Part shown: in pieces, positions 26,165 through 35,583 of the stretch
Position numbering within the stretch: the stretch's first letter is position 1
Layout: every line of letters starts with the position of its first letter
Assembly (NCBI GenBank): GCA_002331335.1
Contig: DCZO01000014.1
Coordinates: 230,825 to 294,824, forward strand
Direction: 5' to 3'
Length of the DNA: 64,000 nt
Source: Nitrospira sp. UBA2082
Lineage (GTDB): Bacteria > Nitrospirota > Nitrospiria > Nitrospirales > Nitrospiraceae
Translations under genes and position numbers: made by a program
The notes under the pieces: generated by a model
The model's input: only the letters and a program-made list of their open reading frames with translations
Told to the model about the DNA's origin: nothing
Database searches by the model: none

Positions 26165-28261
26165 TCATGACAGTTGCGCAAGTTCCACATCGATCCGAAC
26201 CATCTCCAGCGACTGCACACGCGCCAGCGCATCGACCTCGTTGAGTCCCATAATCGGAACCGCACGGAGAATCCGGTCGGTCCAACGGCGCAAGTGGCGC
26301 CGGACGAGAGGAGAGCAGAGCACGACCGGCTGTAGGCCTTGTGCAGCCACCCTCTCGGCCGCCTGTTTCAGCCCGCTCAGGAGCTTGTTGGAGATGACCG
26401 GATCGAGGTTCAGCGATGCGCCCGACGACAAAGACGTCGCCTGCTCAGCCAGCGACCGGTCGAGCATCGGGTCCAGCGTGATGACTTGAAGCGTGCCGTC
26501 CGGCGATTGATGCTGTTTGGTGATCGTACGAGCCAACGCTTGGCGCGCGAATTCCGTAAGGACCTCGGGGTCTTTGGTCGCGGCCGCTTGATCAGAGATC
26601 GCTTCGAGGATGGAGCGCAGATCTCGAATCGGAACACCCTCCTTCAGGAGATTGGCCAGAATTCGCACGACAGTTCCCAACGGCACGAGTGTCGGAACCA
26701 GCTCTTCCACCAACTTCGGGTGCGCTTTCCCGACTTCGTCCAGCAGCCCCTGCACTTCCTGCCGTCCCAACAGTTCATGGCCGTGGCGTTTGATGAGTTC
26801 CGACAAGTGCGTGGTGATCGCCGAACCGGCATCGACGACGGTATAGCCGGCCGCCTGAGCCTGTTCACGACCCTCCTCCGGCACCCACAACGCGGGGAGG
26901 CCGAAGGCCGGCTCTTTCGTCGTGATGCCTTGCACCATACCCCGCTGGCCGGTTCCAGGATCGATGGCCAACACATGTCCCGGCAACGCTTCCGCTTTCG
27001 AGATCTCCACGCCTTTGAGGATGACGGCGTATTCGTTCGGCCGCAGCTGGAGATTGTCCCGGATATGAATCGGCGGCACGACGAAGCCCATCGACTCCGC
27101 GAACTGGCGGCGCAGTCCCTTAATCCGGTCCAGCAGCGCGGTACCCTTTGCGCCTTCGACCAACCCGATCAGCCCGTAGCCCACCTGCACTTCCATCAAA
27201 TCCAGTGGCGCCACCCGCGCCGTCCCCTCGTCCGCTTTCGGTGCACTCGGCGCCGGCGCGACGACTTCGGGCGCTTGCTCCCGCTGATGCAGACGATAGG
27301 CCATCCAGGCGACCAGCCCCCCCAATACCAAGAACGCGAGATGAGGCAGACCGGGCACCAGCCCCAGCGCAAGCAAAATCCCGGCGGCGGTTCCAACGAC
27401 TCGTGACGAGATGAGCAACTGCCGGGTCATTTCGCCGCCGAGATCTGTCTCGGATGCGGCGCGTGTCACCACGATGCCGGCCGCCGTCGAGACGATCAGC
27501 GCGGGAATCTGCGCGACCAACCCTTCGCCCACTGTCAACAACGTATAGGTTTGCGCCGCGGCCGCCGGGCTCATCCCCTGTTGCAGAATGCCGATGGCCA
27601 AGCCGCCCACGATATTGACCAGAATGATGATGATCGCCGCGATGGCATCGCCTCGAACGAACTTACTGGCGCCGTCCATCGCCCCGTAGAAATCCGCCTC
27701 TTCTGCGATCTCGCGGCGCCGCCGGCGCGCGTCGGCTTCATTGATCAGCCCCGCGTTGAGATCGGCGTCGATGCTCATCTGTTTGCCGGGCATGGCGTCC
27801 AACGTAAAGCGGGCGGCGACTTCCGCCACACGACCGGCCCCCTTGGTCACCACGACGAAGTTGATGATCACGAGAATGGAAAACACGACCAGGCCGACCG
27901 TGTAATTGCCGCCGACCACGAAATTGCCGAAGGCCCGGATGACTTCGCCCGCCGCTCCGGCTCCTTCGTTGCCGTGGAGGAGAATCAGCCGGGTCGAGGC
28001 GATGTTGAGAGACAAGCGCAACAGCGTGACCATCAGCAGAATGGACGGAAACACTGAGAACTCGATCGGCCTCCGCACTTGCAGCCCGACAAGCAGGATG
28101 ACCACCGAGATGGTGATGTCGAAGCTGAGCAACAGATCGAGCAGAAACCGCGGCAACGGCAACAGCATGACCATCAGAATGGCCACAACCCCGACGGACA
28201 TGACGATGTCGGGATGTTTAATAAACGACGTTTGCTGAATCGGTTCCACGCTGGTCGTCAT
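26165..28261 (-). CDS. flhA: Flagellar export gate protein FlhA
   Basis: A 698-residue FlhA of normal length. It has about eight N-terminal membrane segments, the FHIPEP-region residues PSILLMVTLLRLSLNIASTR and the conserved cytoplasmic loop DAMPGKQMSIDADLNAGLI. A large C-terminal cytoplasmic domain docks export substrates and chaperones. It overlaps the flhB stop by 4 nt and lies 8 nt upstream of flhF. Confidence 0.97.
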   Translation of the reverse strand: MTTSVEPIQQTSFIKHPDIVMSVGVVAILMVMLLPLPRFLLDLLLSFDITISVVILLVGLQVRRPIEFSVFPSILLMVTLLRLSLNIASTRLILLHGNEGAGAAGEVIRAFGNFVVGGNYTVGLVVFSILVIINFVVVTKGAGRVAEVAARFTLDAMPGKQMSIDADLNAGLINEADARRRRREIAEEADFYGAMDGASKFVRGDAIAAIIIILVNIVGGLAIGILQQGMSPAAAAQTYTLLTVGEGLVAQIPALIVSTAAGIVVTRAASETDLGGEMTRQLLISSRVVGTAAGILLALGLVPGLPHLAFLVLGGLVAWMAYRLHQREQAPEVVAPAPSAPKADEGTARVAPLDLMEVQVGYGLIGLVEGAKGTALLDRIKGLRRQFAESMGFVVPPIHIRDNLQLRPNEYAVILKGVEISKAEALPGHVLAIDPGTGQRGMVQGITTKEPAFGLPALWVPEEGREQAQAAGYTVVDAGSAITTHLSELIKRHGHELLGRQEVQGLLDEVGKAHPKLVEELVPTLVPLGTVVRILANLLKEGVPIRDLRSILEAISDQAAATKDPEVLTEFARQALARTITKQHQSPDGTLQVITLDPMLDRSLAEQATSLSSGASLNLDPVISNKLLSGLKQAAERVAAQGLQPVVLCSPLVRRHLRRWTDRILRAVPIMGLNEVDALARVQSLEMVRIDVELAQLS

Positions 28262-29346
28262 ATCCCTGCTCCGACTCCTTGGCCGCGAGCCCGGTAGACA
28301 AACGCCAGGATTTCCGCCACAGCGCGATAGAGATCGCCGGGAATTTCCTGGCCGACCTCAACCAATTTGAAGATCGTCCGAGCCACGAATTTATGCTCTA
28401 CAACCGGAACACCGTGGTGCCGAGCCAGTTCCCGGATGCGCTCGGCTACCAGACCGGCGCCCTTCGCGACGACGACGGGCGCGGCCCTCCTGGTGGAATC
28501 GTATTTCAGTGCCACCGCGAGGTGGGTGGGGTTCGTGACCACGACGTCCGCCGTTTTCACCGCCGCCATCATGCGCTTCCTCGACAAATCCCGCTGCGCA
28601 GTCCGGACTCGGCTCTTGATGAGCGGATCACCTTCCGCCGACTTATGTTCTTCCTTGATTTCTTCCTTGGACATCCGAAGACCGCGTTCCCACTCGTACC
28701 GCTGGTAGAAGTAGTCCAACCCTCCCAGCACGACAATCACGCCGCACACCGCCAGTGCGATCTTCAGCGCCAGCCAACCTGTCATACCCAAGATCGCGGC
28801 AAGATCGAAATCCATGAGCCCGGGGACGCGCAGCACGTCATGTCGTACGACAAACAGCCCCACCCCGGTGATGACCCCGATTTTGAGCAATCCCTTCACC
28901 AGTTCCATCACTGAACGGAGCGAGAAGAGCCGGGACAACCCCTTCAGCGGATTGATGCGGGCCAACTCCAACTGAATGCCATCCGAGCGCCAGAGCAATC
29001 CGGTCTGCGCCAGCGATGCGGCGCTGCCGATGAGCAGCACGCTTCCGATGATCGGCAAGGTCAGCGTCAGCACCGTCACCGCACTCCTGATGACGATCGT
29101 CACGACCTGTTCCACCGTCATCCCGTCGCGCGCGACTTGGGAGACTGAGAGCGAGAGACCATGCCTGACCACCTCCGTCATCCGCTCAAGGCCCAGCGGC
29201 ATCACGGCCGCCAGCAGTCCGACGCCGCCCACCAAAATCGCCGCCGTCACCACATCACGGCTGATGGCCACTTGGCCTTTTTTGCGGGCCTCGTCTTTTC
29301 GCTTCGGTGTCGCTTTCTCTGTCTTGTTGTCGTTGTTCTCAGCCAT
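28258..29346 (-). CDS. flhB: Flagellar export gate protein FlhB
   Basis: A 362-residue FlhB with four membrane segments and a C-terminal domain carrying the NPTH autocleavage motif (VVTNPTHLAVALKYD). Cleavage between Asn and Pro is linked to the switch from hook to filament export. The N-terminus is the usual charged stretch (NDNKTEKATPKRKDEARKKG). It overlaps fliR by 8 nt and flhA by 4 nt. Confidence 0.97.
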   Translation of the reverse strand: MAENNDNKTEKATPKRKDEARKKGQVAISRDVVTAAILVGGVGLLAAVMPLGLERMTEVVRHGLSLSVSQVARDGMTVEQVVTIVIRSAVTVLTLTLPIIGSVLLIGSAASLAQTGLLWRSDGIQLELARINPLKGLSRLFSLRSVMELVKGLLKIGVITGVGLFVVRHDVLRVPGLMDFDLAAILGMTGWLALKIALAVCGVIVVLGGLDYFYQRYEWERGLRMSKEEIKEEHKSAEGDPLIKSRVRTAQRDLSRKRMMAAVKTADVVVTNPTHLAVALKYDSTRRAAPVVVAKGAGLVAERIRELARHHGVPVVEHKFVARTIFKLVEVGQEIPGDLYRAVAEILAFVYRARGQGVGAGI

Positions 29347-30127
29347 GACCCAGTGCTTTCAACAGGCCGTCGATCACGAATTCGAGCCGCTCGATCTCAC
29401 GCGCCATCAAACTCACCGTAAAGGGCATTGCCAGCCCCAAGACGACCAAGCCTCCCGCGATGGTCACCGGGAAGCTGAGCGCGAAGACGTTGATTTGACT
29501 GACCGCTCGCCCCAGGACGGCGAGCAGAATATTGATCAAGAGAATCGTCACCAGGACCGGCGCGGCCAGTGTGAGCCCGATGACGAACATATGTTGCGCC
29601 AGATTCAGCACTTCATCACCCAATCCTGAGGGCAGGGCGGCGTCGAACGCCGGAATCGCTTGATAGCTGGACACGATCGTGGCGACCACGAGGAGGTGCG
29701 CGTTCAGCGACAGAAACACCAGCGAGGCCAGCAGCGTGAAGAACTGGGCGACCAGCGACGTCTGCCGCATCGTGGCCGGGTCAAACAACTGCACGACGCC
29801 GAATCCCATCTGCACGCCGACCAATTCGCCGGCCAGCTCGAGCCCGCCGAAAAACATGCGCACAGCCAACCCGATCATGAGCCCGATCGCCATCTCCCGC
29901 ATCAGCCCGGCAGTCAACGTGAAGGGCTCGAAGGGAACGGACGGGACGTGAATGACGGGCGCCAAGGCGATTCCCAAGACAAGCATCAGGGCAATCTTCA
30001 CCTTGAGCGGCACGGAGCGCCCGCTCAGCACCGGCAACGCCGCGAGCAATCCGCCGATTCGTGAGATCAGCGCCAAAAAGGCCTGAAACTGCGGGAGCAT
30101 AATCTGGATGGTGTGCGTGGACGTCAT
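29339..30127 (-). CDS. fliR: Flagellar export gate protein FliR
   Basis: A 262-residue hydrophobic protein with six or so membrane segments. FliR motifs include the N-terminal RIGGLLAALPVLSGRSVPLK and GELVGVQMGFGVVQLFDPAT. With FliP and FliQ it forms the core of the export gate in the MS ring. It starts 9 nt after fliQ. Confidence 0.95.
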   Translation of the reverse strand: MTSTHTIQIMLPQFQAFLALISRIGGLLAALPVLSGRSVPLKVKIALMLVLGIALAPVIHVPSVPFEPFTLTAGLMREMAIGLMIGLAVRMFFGGLELAGELVGVQMGFGVVQLFDPATMRQTSLVAQFFTLLASLVFLSLNAHLLVVATIVSSYQAIPAFDAALPSGLGDEVLNLAQHMFVIGLTLAAPVLVTILLINILLAVLGRAVSQINVFALSFPVTIAGGLVVLGLAMPFTVSLMAREIERLEFVIDGLLKALGHG

Positions 30128-30136
30128 CGCGCTTGT

Positions 30137-30406
30137 TCAATGGGCGTAATTCGGAATGTTGGCGAGCAGATTCGCCGTGAACGTCGTCAGGACATTCAGC
30201 ATCCACGGCAGAAACACCAGGATCGCGCCGAACAACGCCAATACTTTCGGAACAAATGAGAGTGTGGCTTCGTTCAGTTGAGTCATCGCTTGGAAAGCGC
30301 TCACGACCAACCCGATCACCAGACTGAGAGCGAGAATGGGAGTCGCCACCAGCAGGGTGGTCTCCAACGCTTGCCGGCCCAGCTCCGTCACCATTTCAGG
30401 CGTCAT
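30137..30406 (-). CDS. fliQ: Flagellar export gate protein FliQ
   Basis: An 89-residue protein with two membrane helices (TLLVATPILALSLVIGLVVS; VLALFGAILVFLPWMLNVLT) and the loop FQAMTQLNEATLSFVPK, diagnostic of FliQ. It overlaps the fliP stop as ATGA. Confidence 0.95.
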   Translation of the reverse strand: MTPEMVTELGRQALETTLLVATPILALSLVIGLVVSAFQAMTQLNEATLSFVPKVLALFGAILVFLPWMLNVLTTFTANLLANIPNYAH

Positions 30407-31164
30407 TGGAAACTCCTCACCATCGAACCCACGACCAGATACCAGCCGTCAGCCAGGACGAACAGCACCAACTTGAACGGCAGCGAAATCACCACCGGCG
30501 GAAGCAGCATCATGCCCATGGACATCAGCACGCTGGCGACCACCATATCGACGATGAGAAAGGGGATATAGATCAGAAAGCCGATTTGGAACGCCACGCG
30601 CAACTCACTCAGAATGAAGGCCGGGATAATGACATGGGTCGGGACCTGTTCGACCTTCTCCGGCTTCGGCAGTCGGGCGAGATCGATGAACAATGCCAGA
30701 TCCTTTTCACGAAGTTGCCGTAGCATGAAGCCCCGGATCGGCTCGCTCCCCTTTTGCCATGCCTCTTCATACGACATCTGTTCAGCCATGAGCGGTTGGA
30801 GCGCGTCGCTGTAGACCTTCTGCCCCACCGGGGCCATGACGAAGATCGTCAAAAACAAGGCGAGTGCCAGCAACACTTGATTCGGAGGCACCGACTGCGT
30901 GCCAAGCGCCTGACGAAGGAAGGACAGCACGATCACAATTCGCGTAAACGACGTCACCATGATAAACAGCGCCGGTGCCAACGACAGCACCGTCAGGAGA
31001 ATCAGGATCTGCACGACGACAGCGGTCTGTTTGGGAGCATCCGTTCCCAGATCGATGCTGACCGAGGGTCCGCCTGCCCATGCGAGGTCTATCGACCCCG
31101 GGGCGACTCCCGCCAGAACGGTCATGAGACAGACCATGGCCAACCAGAGCCGGTTATGGTTCAT
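30403..31164 (-). CDS. fliP: Flagellar export gate protein FliP
   Basis: A 253-residue FliP with a cleavable signal peptide (LWLAMVCLMTVLAGVAPGSI). The conserved motifs FTRIVIVLSFLRQALGTQSV and the C-terminal VDMVVASVLMSMGMMLLPPV are present. The start at 31164 is preferred because GGGAG lies 5 nt before it; an ATG at 31176 is also open. The start overlaps the fliO 3' end by 11 nt. Confidence 0.96.
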   Translation of the reverse strand: MNHNRLWLAMVCLMTVLAGVAPGSIDLAWAGGPSVSIDLGTDAPKQTAVVVQILILLTVLSLAPALFIMVTSFTRIVIVLSFLRQALGTQSVPPNQVLLALALFLTIFVMAPVGQKVYSDALQPLMAEQMSYEEAWQKGSEPIRGFMLRQLREKDLALFIDLARLPKPEKVEQVPTHVIIPAFILSELRVAFQIGFLIYIPFLIVDMVVASVLMSMGMMLLPPVVISLPFKLVLFVLADGWYLVVGSMVRSFQ

Positions 31165-31564
31165 GGCGGCTCCCATGGTGCGAGGGTACGGAGTCGCTTG
31201 AATAACCCTGAAACCACGATGCGATGACCGATGGCGCGATCGACGGGGCTAAGAGCGAGTGCTCGGTGCCGGCTGAAGCCAGCAGCTCCTGCATCTTGGC
31301 GGCGTCGCTGATACGCCCCAACGGCACCAGATCGGTTGCTGTCGCCCCGATGATGAGATACTCCCCTGCCACCGATACCAGCGCGATCGACTTACGAGGC
31401 GCGACATAGCCGCTGGCCACTACTTGAATGAGCGGGCGGGATCCGGGCGGCCCGACGCGGCGACCCAGCAGCCGCTTGGCCGCCAACGCCGCCAGGCCCA
31501 TCAAACCCAGCACGACCGCCAGGGCGGACAATGTGCGGAACAGACTGTCCCAGAGATCGATCAC
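31154..31564 (-). CDS. fliO: Flagellar biosynthesis protein FliO
   Basis: A 136-residue protein with one N-terminal membrane helix (LSALAVVLGLMGLAALAAKR) and a small cytoplasmic beta domain (LIQVVASGYVAPRKSIALVS, EYLIIGATATDLVPLGRI), as in FliO. FliO helps assemble the FliP ring. The order fliN-fliO-fliP is standard. It starts 19 nt after fliN. Confidence 0.88.
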   Translation of the reverse strand: MIDLWDSLFRTLSALAVVLGLMGLAALAAKRLLGRRVGPPGSRPLIQVVASGYVAPRKSIALVSVAGEYLIIGATATDLVPLGRISDAAKMQELLASAGTEHSLLAPSIAPSVIASWFQGYSSDSVPSHHGSRHEP

Positions 31565-31583
31565 CGGCGCTCCTCCGTGTGCG

Positions 31584-31955
31584 TTAGCCGAGTTGCTGCA
31601 CCCGCTCGGCTGCGCTGACCACGTCCGTCAGGCGAATGCCGAATTTCTCGTTGACCACGACCACTTCTCCCCGCGCCACAAGTTTGTTGTTCACCATCAC
31701 ATCCATCGGCTCCCCTGCGAGCTTCTCCAGCTCAATGACGGACCCTTGTGCCAATTGCAGCAGGTCTCGGATGGCCATCTTGGTGGAGCCGACATACACC
31801 GCCACACTCATGGGTATGTCGAGAAGAAACTCGATGCTTTTGGACGCCACGCCCGTTTCAGTTTGTTGCACGGGAGGGAACGCCGCCGGTTGAGGTGAGG
31901 ACGCTCCGGTGGTCCCACTCGCATCTGATTGCGCCGCAACACTTGCATCAGCCAT
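31584..31955 (-). CDS. fliN: Flagellar motor switch protein FliN
   Basis: A 123-residue FliN. The C-terminal SpoA domain (about 45-120) reads LLDIPMSVAVYVGSTKMAIR, LQLAQGSVIELEKLAGEPMD and GEVVVVNEKFGIRLTDVV. An N-terminal Ala/Ser-rich stretch of about 40 residues is flexible. It builds the C-ring base with FliM and binds the FliH export complex, which matters here because FliH carries an extra receiver domain. Confidence 0.95.
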   Translation of the reverse strand: MADASVAAQSDASGTTGASSPQPAAFPPVQQTETGVASKSIEFLLDIPMSVAVYVGSTKMAIRDLLQLAQGSVIELEKLAGEPMDVMVNNKLVARGEVVVVNEKFGIRLTDVVSAAERVQQLG

Positions 31956-31980
31956 ACCGTCTTCTCCTCATGCTTCCCGA

Positions 31981-32955
31981 TCAGTTGATGAACTTGCTCA
32001 CGCGGCACGCATGATTGCCCTTGAACACTCCGGGAGTGCCCTGAAACTTGTGATAGCCCTCGACGTAGCAATCGAGGAGATCGCCCGGCCGCTGGTCCAG
32101 CACAATGACATCGCCGGGCGCGAAATTGAGGACATCCCGCAATGTGACGGTCGTCGTGCCCAGTCGAACGGTGAGGGGCAGAGAGCACTCTTGCAATTTC
32201 TCACGAAACTTTCCGTTCCAACCGCTGTCTTGCTCGATTTGATCCGAGACCAGCCCCGAGTACAACTTCTCCTTGATGGGTTCCAGCATCGCGTACGGGT
32301 ACACAATAAACAGTTCCCTGGTCGTGTCCCCCATAATCACTTGGAGCGTCACCACCACCACGATCTCCGACGCCGTCACCACCATGGCAAATTGGGGATT
32401 GCTTTCCGAGCGCACGTATTCCACCTTCGCCGGCAACACGGCCTGCCACGCTTTTTCCAGATCGGACAGCGCGTGGCTCAAGAGCTTCTTGACGATCCGC
32501 AGCTGGACCGGCGTAAAGTCCCGTCCTTCCGGTTTCACGTGCGTTTGCGCCTTCCCGCCGAAGAAGTAATCCACCACGAGGTAGACGAGGAAGGCGTCCA
32601 TGATGAACAGTCCGTTGCCCCGCAAGGGCTGCATATGAAATACGTTGAGCGACGACGGCATCGGGATTTTTTTCAGCAGTTCTCCGAATTTGATCACCTG
32701 GGTGCCGACGACAATGAAGTCCACGGCTTCCCGGAGCATGCCGGTCCACGATACGGATTGGCGCCGGATGAAGCGGTCGTTGATGAGCTCCAGAGTCGGC
32801 ATTCGTCCCCGGATAATCCGCTCCTGGTTGAGCAGATCATATTGCGCCGTCCCATCGGCCGCACGGACCGCTTCTTTCGGAGCGGTGTCAACCTCTCCGG
32901 ACACTACGCCCTTCAGCAACGCATCGATTTCTTCCTGAGAGAGAACCTTCTCCAT
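31981..32955 (-). CDS. fliM: Flagellar motor switch protein FliM
   Basis: A 324-residue FliM. The N-terminus has the CheY-P-binding motif LSQEEIDALL. The middle domain has LERIIRGRMPTLELINDRF-like sequence and GNGLFIMDAFLVYLVVDYFF; the SpoA C-domain has VTLRDVLNFAPGDVIVLDQR. An intact CheY motif implies chemotactic switching even though no che genes are in the window. Confidence 0.96.
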   Translation of the reverse strand: MEKVLSQEEIDALLKGVVSGEVDTAPKEAVRAADGTAQYDLLNQERIIRGRMPTLELINDRFIRRQSVSWTGMLREAVDFIVVGTQVIKFGELLKKIPMPSSLNVFHMQPLRGNGLFIMDAFLVYLVVDYFFGGKAQTHVKPEGRDFTPVQLRIVKKLLSHALSDLEKAWQAVLPAKVEYVRSESNPQFAMVVTASEIVVVVTLQVIMGDTTRELFIVYPYAMLEPIKEKLYSGLVSDQIEQDSGWNGKFREKLQECSLPLTVRLGTTTVTLRDVLNFAPGDVIVLDQRPGDLLDCYVEGYHKFQGTPGVFKGNHACRVSKFIN

Positions 32956-32969
32956 GGCGTCAGCCCGTC

Positions 32970-33521
32970 TTACTGCACGACAAAATCCGTAAAATAGGCG
33001 GCACGGATACCGGGTTTGGACAAGAGTCCGTTCACGCGCTGCGTGATTTCGTCACGCAGCTGAAACTTGCCTTGCGGCGTTCTCACGCTGTTGACATCCT
33101 TGCTGCTGAGCAATACCAATACCGTGTCCCGCACTTGGGGGACACGAGCCGATAGGTCGGCGGCAACCAACTCGCTTTCGACCTCCAACTTGACGACGAT
33201 CTTGAGATAGCGAATTTCCGGCTGATCCGCCAAATTGACGATAAACGGATCCAAATCGAACATCACGCCTGGCTTGCTGACTTGCGCGGGTTTTTCTCCG
33301 GATTGCGGCTCGCTTTCGGCCTTCGCCGGTGCGTCCCGTCCGTGCTCCTCCGCGGTCTCACCTCCCTTGCTCCCCCCGCCAAGCAGTTTCACCGCCAGGA
33401 TCGCACTGCCCGTACCAACCACAAGGGCCAACAGACCGACGATAATCAGCAACTTGACCGGAAATACGGGGCTTGCTGCCTTCACCGGAGCTTTTTCATC
33501 TACTGCAGCTGCATCCGCCAT
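32970..33521 (-). CDS. fliL: Flagellar basal body-associated protein FliL
   Basis: A 183-residue FliL with one membrane helix (LLIIVGLLALVVGTGSAILA), a charged linker and a periplasmic domain (FDLDPFIVNLADQPEIRYLK). FliL rings surround and stabilise the stator. AGGAGG precedes the ATG at 33521. It is the first gene of the fliL-to-fliA run and has a sigma-54 promoter. Confidence 0.94.
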   Translation of the reverse strand: MADAAAVDEKAPVKAASPVFPVKLLIIVGLLALVVGTGSAILAVKLLGGGSKGGETAEEHGRDAPAKAESEPQSGEKPAQVSKPGVMFDLDPFIVNLADQPEIRYLKIVVKLEVESELVAADLSARVPQVRDTVLVLLSSKDVNSVRTPQGKFQLRDEITQRVNGLLSKPGIRAAYFTDFVVQ

Positions 33522-33570
33522 GGAATCCTCCTCGACTTCTCAACTCATAACGGTACTGCCGGGGCAAGAC

Positions 33571-33586
33571 TGCAATGCATATGCCA
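33571..33586 (-). promoter_or_regulatory. Sigma-54 promoter of the fliL operon
   Basis: On the minus strand TGGCATA-TGCA-TTGCA: the essential GG and GC are correctly spaced and only two other -24 positions differ from consensus. The predicted start is about 40 nt before the fliL ATG. The 298-bp gap between flgE and fliL otherwise contains the flgE terminator. Confidence 0.75.
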
Positions 33587-33779
33587 CTCGAGCAACGGTC
33601 ACGCTCGACCAGCAATGTCAGCATTTATGCGGTTTCCGTGAGGACTCGTGTGCGGCCGGCTCCAATCAGGCCTCTGTCTCGACGCCGGCGTCAACCAAGC
33701 GATTGACGCCGTCAGAAAACTGACGGACCAATGGCCCGAATCAATGTGGTATCGCGCTGCGGTAGGTTGAGAGAGAATC

Positions 33780-33805
33780 GGGCCGAGAGCTTCAGCTCCC
33801 GGCCC
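33780..33805 (-). terminator. Putative terminator after flgE
   Basis: GGGCCGAGAGC-TTCA-GCTCCCGGCCC, an 11-bp stem with one mismatch and a 4-nt loop, starting 14 nt beyond the flgE stop. On the minus strand it is followed by GATTCTCTCTC, only moderately U-rich. A second hairpin (CCGTCAG-AAAA-CTGACGG) lies about 60 bp farther. Confidence 0.6.
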
Positions 33806-33819
33806 AACAAGACTGCGGA

Positions 33820-35556
33820 CTATCGCTTCAGATTGACTAATTCCTGAAGTATTTCGTCCGATGTCGTAATCACGCGCGAGTTCGCCTGAAATCCTCGCTG
33901 CGCGGCGATCATATCAATGAAACTTTCACCGAGATCGACATTGGACAATTCCAGTGAATTCGACAGCACCCGCCCGAGCCCTGCGCTGTCCGGAGTACCG
34001 GTCACAGGCTGGCCGGAATTGCCGGACTGCGCAAATGTGTTCTTCCCGGTCCTCGTCAAGCCGATCGGATCTGGAAACCTCGCCAACACGACTTGGGCCA
34101 ACGCCCTCAGCTGTCCATTGGAGAACCGGCCGCTGATGGTCCCATTGGCATCGACCGAAAACGCTTGCAGCGATCCCGCGGCAAACCCGTCCTGCGTCTG
34201 CTGCACCAGGGCCGACGTGGACCCGAACTGGGTGGTGCCGTCCAATCCCGTTCCTCCGTCGGTGGTCACGCTCGACCCGAAGTTCATCACAATCAACTGA
34301 TCCTGCGTGGCGCCGTTGAAATCGACTTGAAGCTGTCCAGGCGTCCCCCCTGCCGCGCCCGCCGCGGTTCCGGTATCAAACCGGAGAACCGGGCTCTCTC
34401 GGTCGAGCGTGCCGTTCGTCCCGAACGTCAACGTGCCGGAACCGACTTTGACAATTCCCAGCGTCGTATCAATGTTGCTGGAATCATAATTGGCGGTCAC
34501 CACATCGTTGGCGGACGCGACCACATTGTAGTTCCAGGTGTTCGAACCGATCTTCGTGAAATAGGTCGTCAGGAGATGGCTGTTGCCGAGCGAATCGAAC
34601 ACCGTCATGGACGTGGAAAAATCCGACGTGGCGGGAGGGTCCGACAGGAGGAAGTCCGTTCCTGTCGTCGAGACAGGCGCCGTCATGTTCAAGTTACCCG
34701 CCAGGGTGTCTCCTCCGTTCGCCGCGACGACGACAGTCCCCGTGCCGGTCGTCGAGTTATTGGTCGTCCCGGTGATGCCGGACGCGAACGTGAAGATGTC
34801 GGAGGCATTGACCGTTGCCGTGAATCCGGTATATGCGGAGGCCTTCAACGGGTCGGCGGGAACCAGCGCGCGCACGGCGTTTTGAATCGCGGTGGCCAGC
34901 GCGGAACCGGTCAACCCGTTGGCCACAGTGACCACCTGTGGACCGTCGCCGTTCAGATCGATGGTAAAGGAATTGTTGCCCCCCGCGGTCGTTGTGACGG
35001 ACGCAGCCGACCCGACGATGTTGCCACGAACCCCCGTCTGTGCCGTCGCGGAATTCAGGTTGGCTGCAACCAGGGCCGTGGTCGTCGCTCTCGGCGACGC
35101 GGTTGTGGATGGCAGAGCGATATCGCCGATCGTGCCGGTGATGGTGCCGGTCGTGTCGGCCAGGAACCCTTGCAGCTTAAACCCGGTGGGGTCAACGACG
35201 TTGTTGTTCCGATCCAACCGAAACAGCCCGGCGCGGGAATAGAAGGTGCCGCCTTGCGCGTCTTCCACAATGAAAAAGCCGTTGCCGTCGATCGCCAGGT
35301 CCAACACATTGGACGAGGTCGCCAACGAGCCCTGTGAGAAATTACCCTGGACGGAGGTCAGGGCAACGCCGATTCCCGTTTGGATGGCGCCGGATCCGCC
35401 GGAGATCGACGAACTGATCAGATCGGCGAACGTGGCTTTGCTTCCCTTGAAGCCCACCGTGCTGAGATTGGCAATATTGTTGCCGATCACGGACAAAGCC
35501 GTGCCATTGGCATTGAGCCCGCTGACACCGGCAAACAGCGACGATAGAATTCCCAT
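33820..35556 (-). CDS. flgE: Flagellar hook protein FlgE
   Basis: A 578-residue FlgE, longer than the enteric 402 because of an expanded middle. The N-terminus (MGILSSLFAGVSGLNANGTA, NNIANLSTVGFKGSKATFAD) and C-terminus (SFIDMIAAQRGFQANSRVIT) are conserved. The middle contains Thr/Gly/Ser-rich hook-IN-like segments. It polymerises into the hook and starts 27 nt after flgD. Confidence 0.96.
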   Translation of the reverse strand: MGILSSLFAGVSGLNANGTALSVIGNNIANLSTVGFKGSKATFADLISSSISGGSGAIQTGIGVALTSVQGNFSQGSLATSSNVLDLAIDGNGFFIVEDAQGGTFYSRAGLFRLDRNNNVVDPTGFKLQGFLADTTGTITGTIGDIALPSTTASPRATTTALVAANLNSATAQTGVRGNIVGSAASVTTTAGGNNSFTIDLNGDGPQVVTVANGLTGSALATAIQNAVRALVPADPLKASAYTGFTATVNASDIFTFASGITGTTNNSTTGTGTVVVAANGGDTLAGNLNMTAPVSTTGTDFLLSDPPATSDFSTSMTVFDSLGNSHLLTTYFTKIGSNTWNYNVVASANDVVTANYDSSNIDTTLGIVKVGSGTLTFGTNGTLDRESPVLRFDTGTAAGAAGGTPGQLQVDFNGATQDQLIVMNFGSSVTTDGGTGLDGTTQFGSTSALVQQTQDGFAAGSLQAFSVDANGTISGRFSNGQLRALAQVVLARFPDPIGLTRTGKNTFAQSGNSGQPVTGTPDSAGLGRVLSNSLELSNVDLGESFIDMIAAQRGFQANSRVITTSDEILQELVNLKR

Positions 35557-35583
35557 GGATCTGTTCCTCCTTTACAAGTCAAC

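Noticed and set aside
26339..27406. Plus-strand 355-codon frame opposite flhA
   Set aside because: Antisense to a certain gene in GC-rich DNA; Arg/His/Gln-rich composition typical of shadows.
31909..32997. Plus-strand 362-codon frame opposite fliM
   Set aside because: Antisense shadow; FliM on the minus strand is unambiguous.
34093..35337. Plus-strand 414-codon frame opposite flgE
   Set aside because: Arg/Gly-rich shadow of flgE with no independent support.
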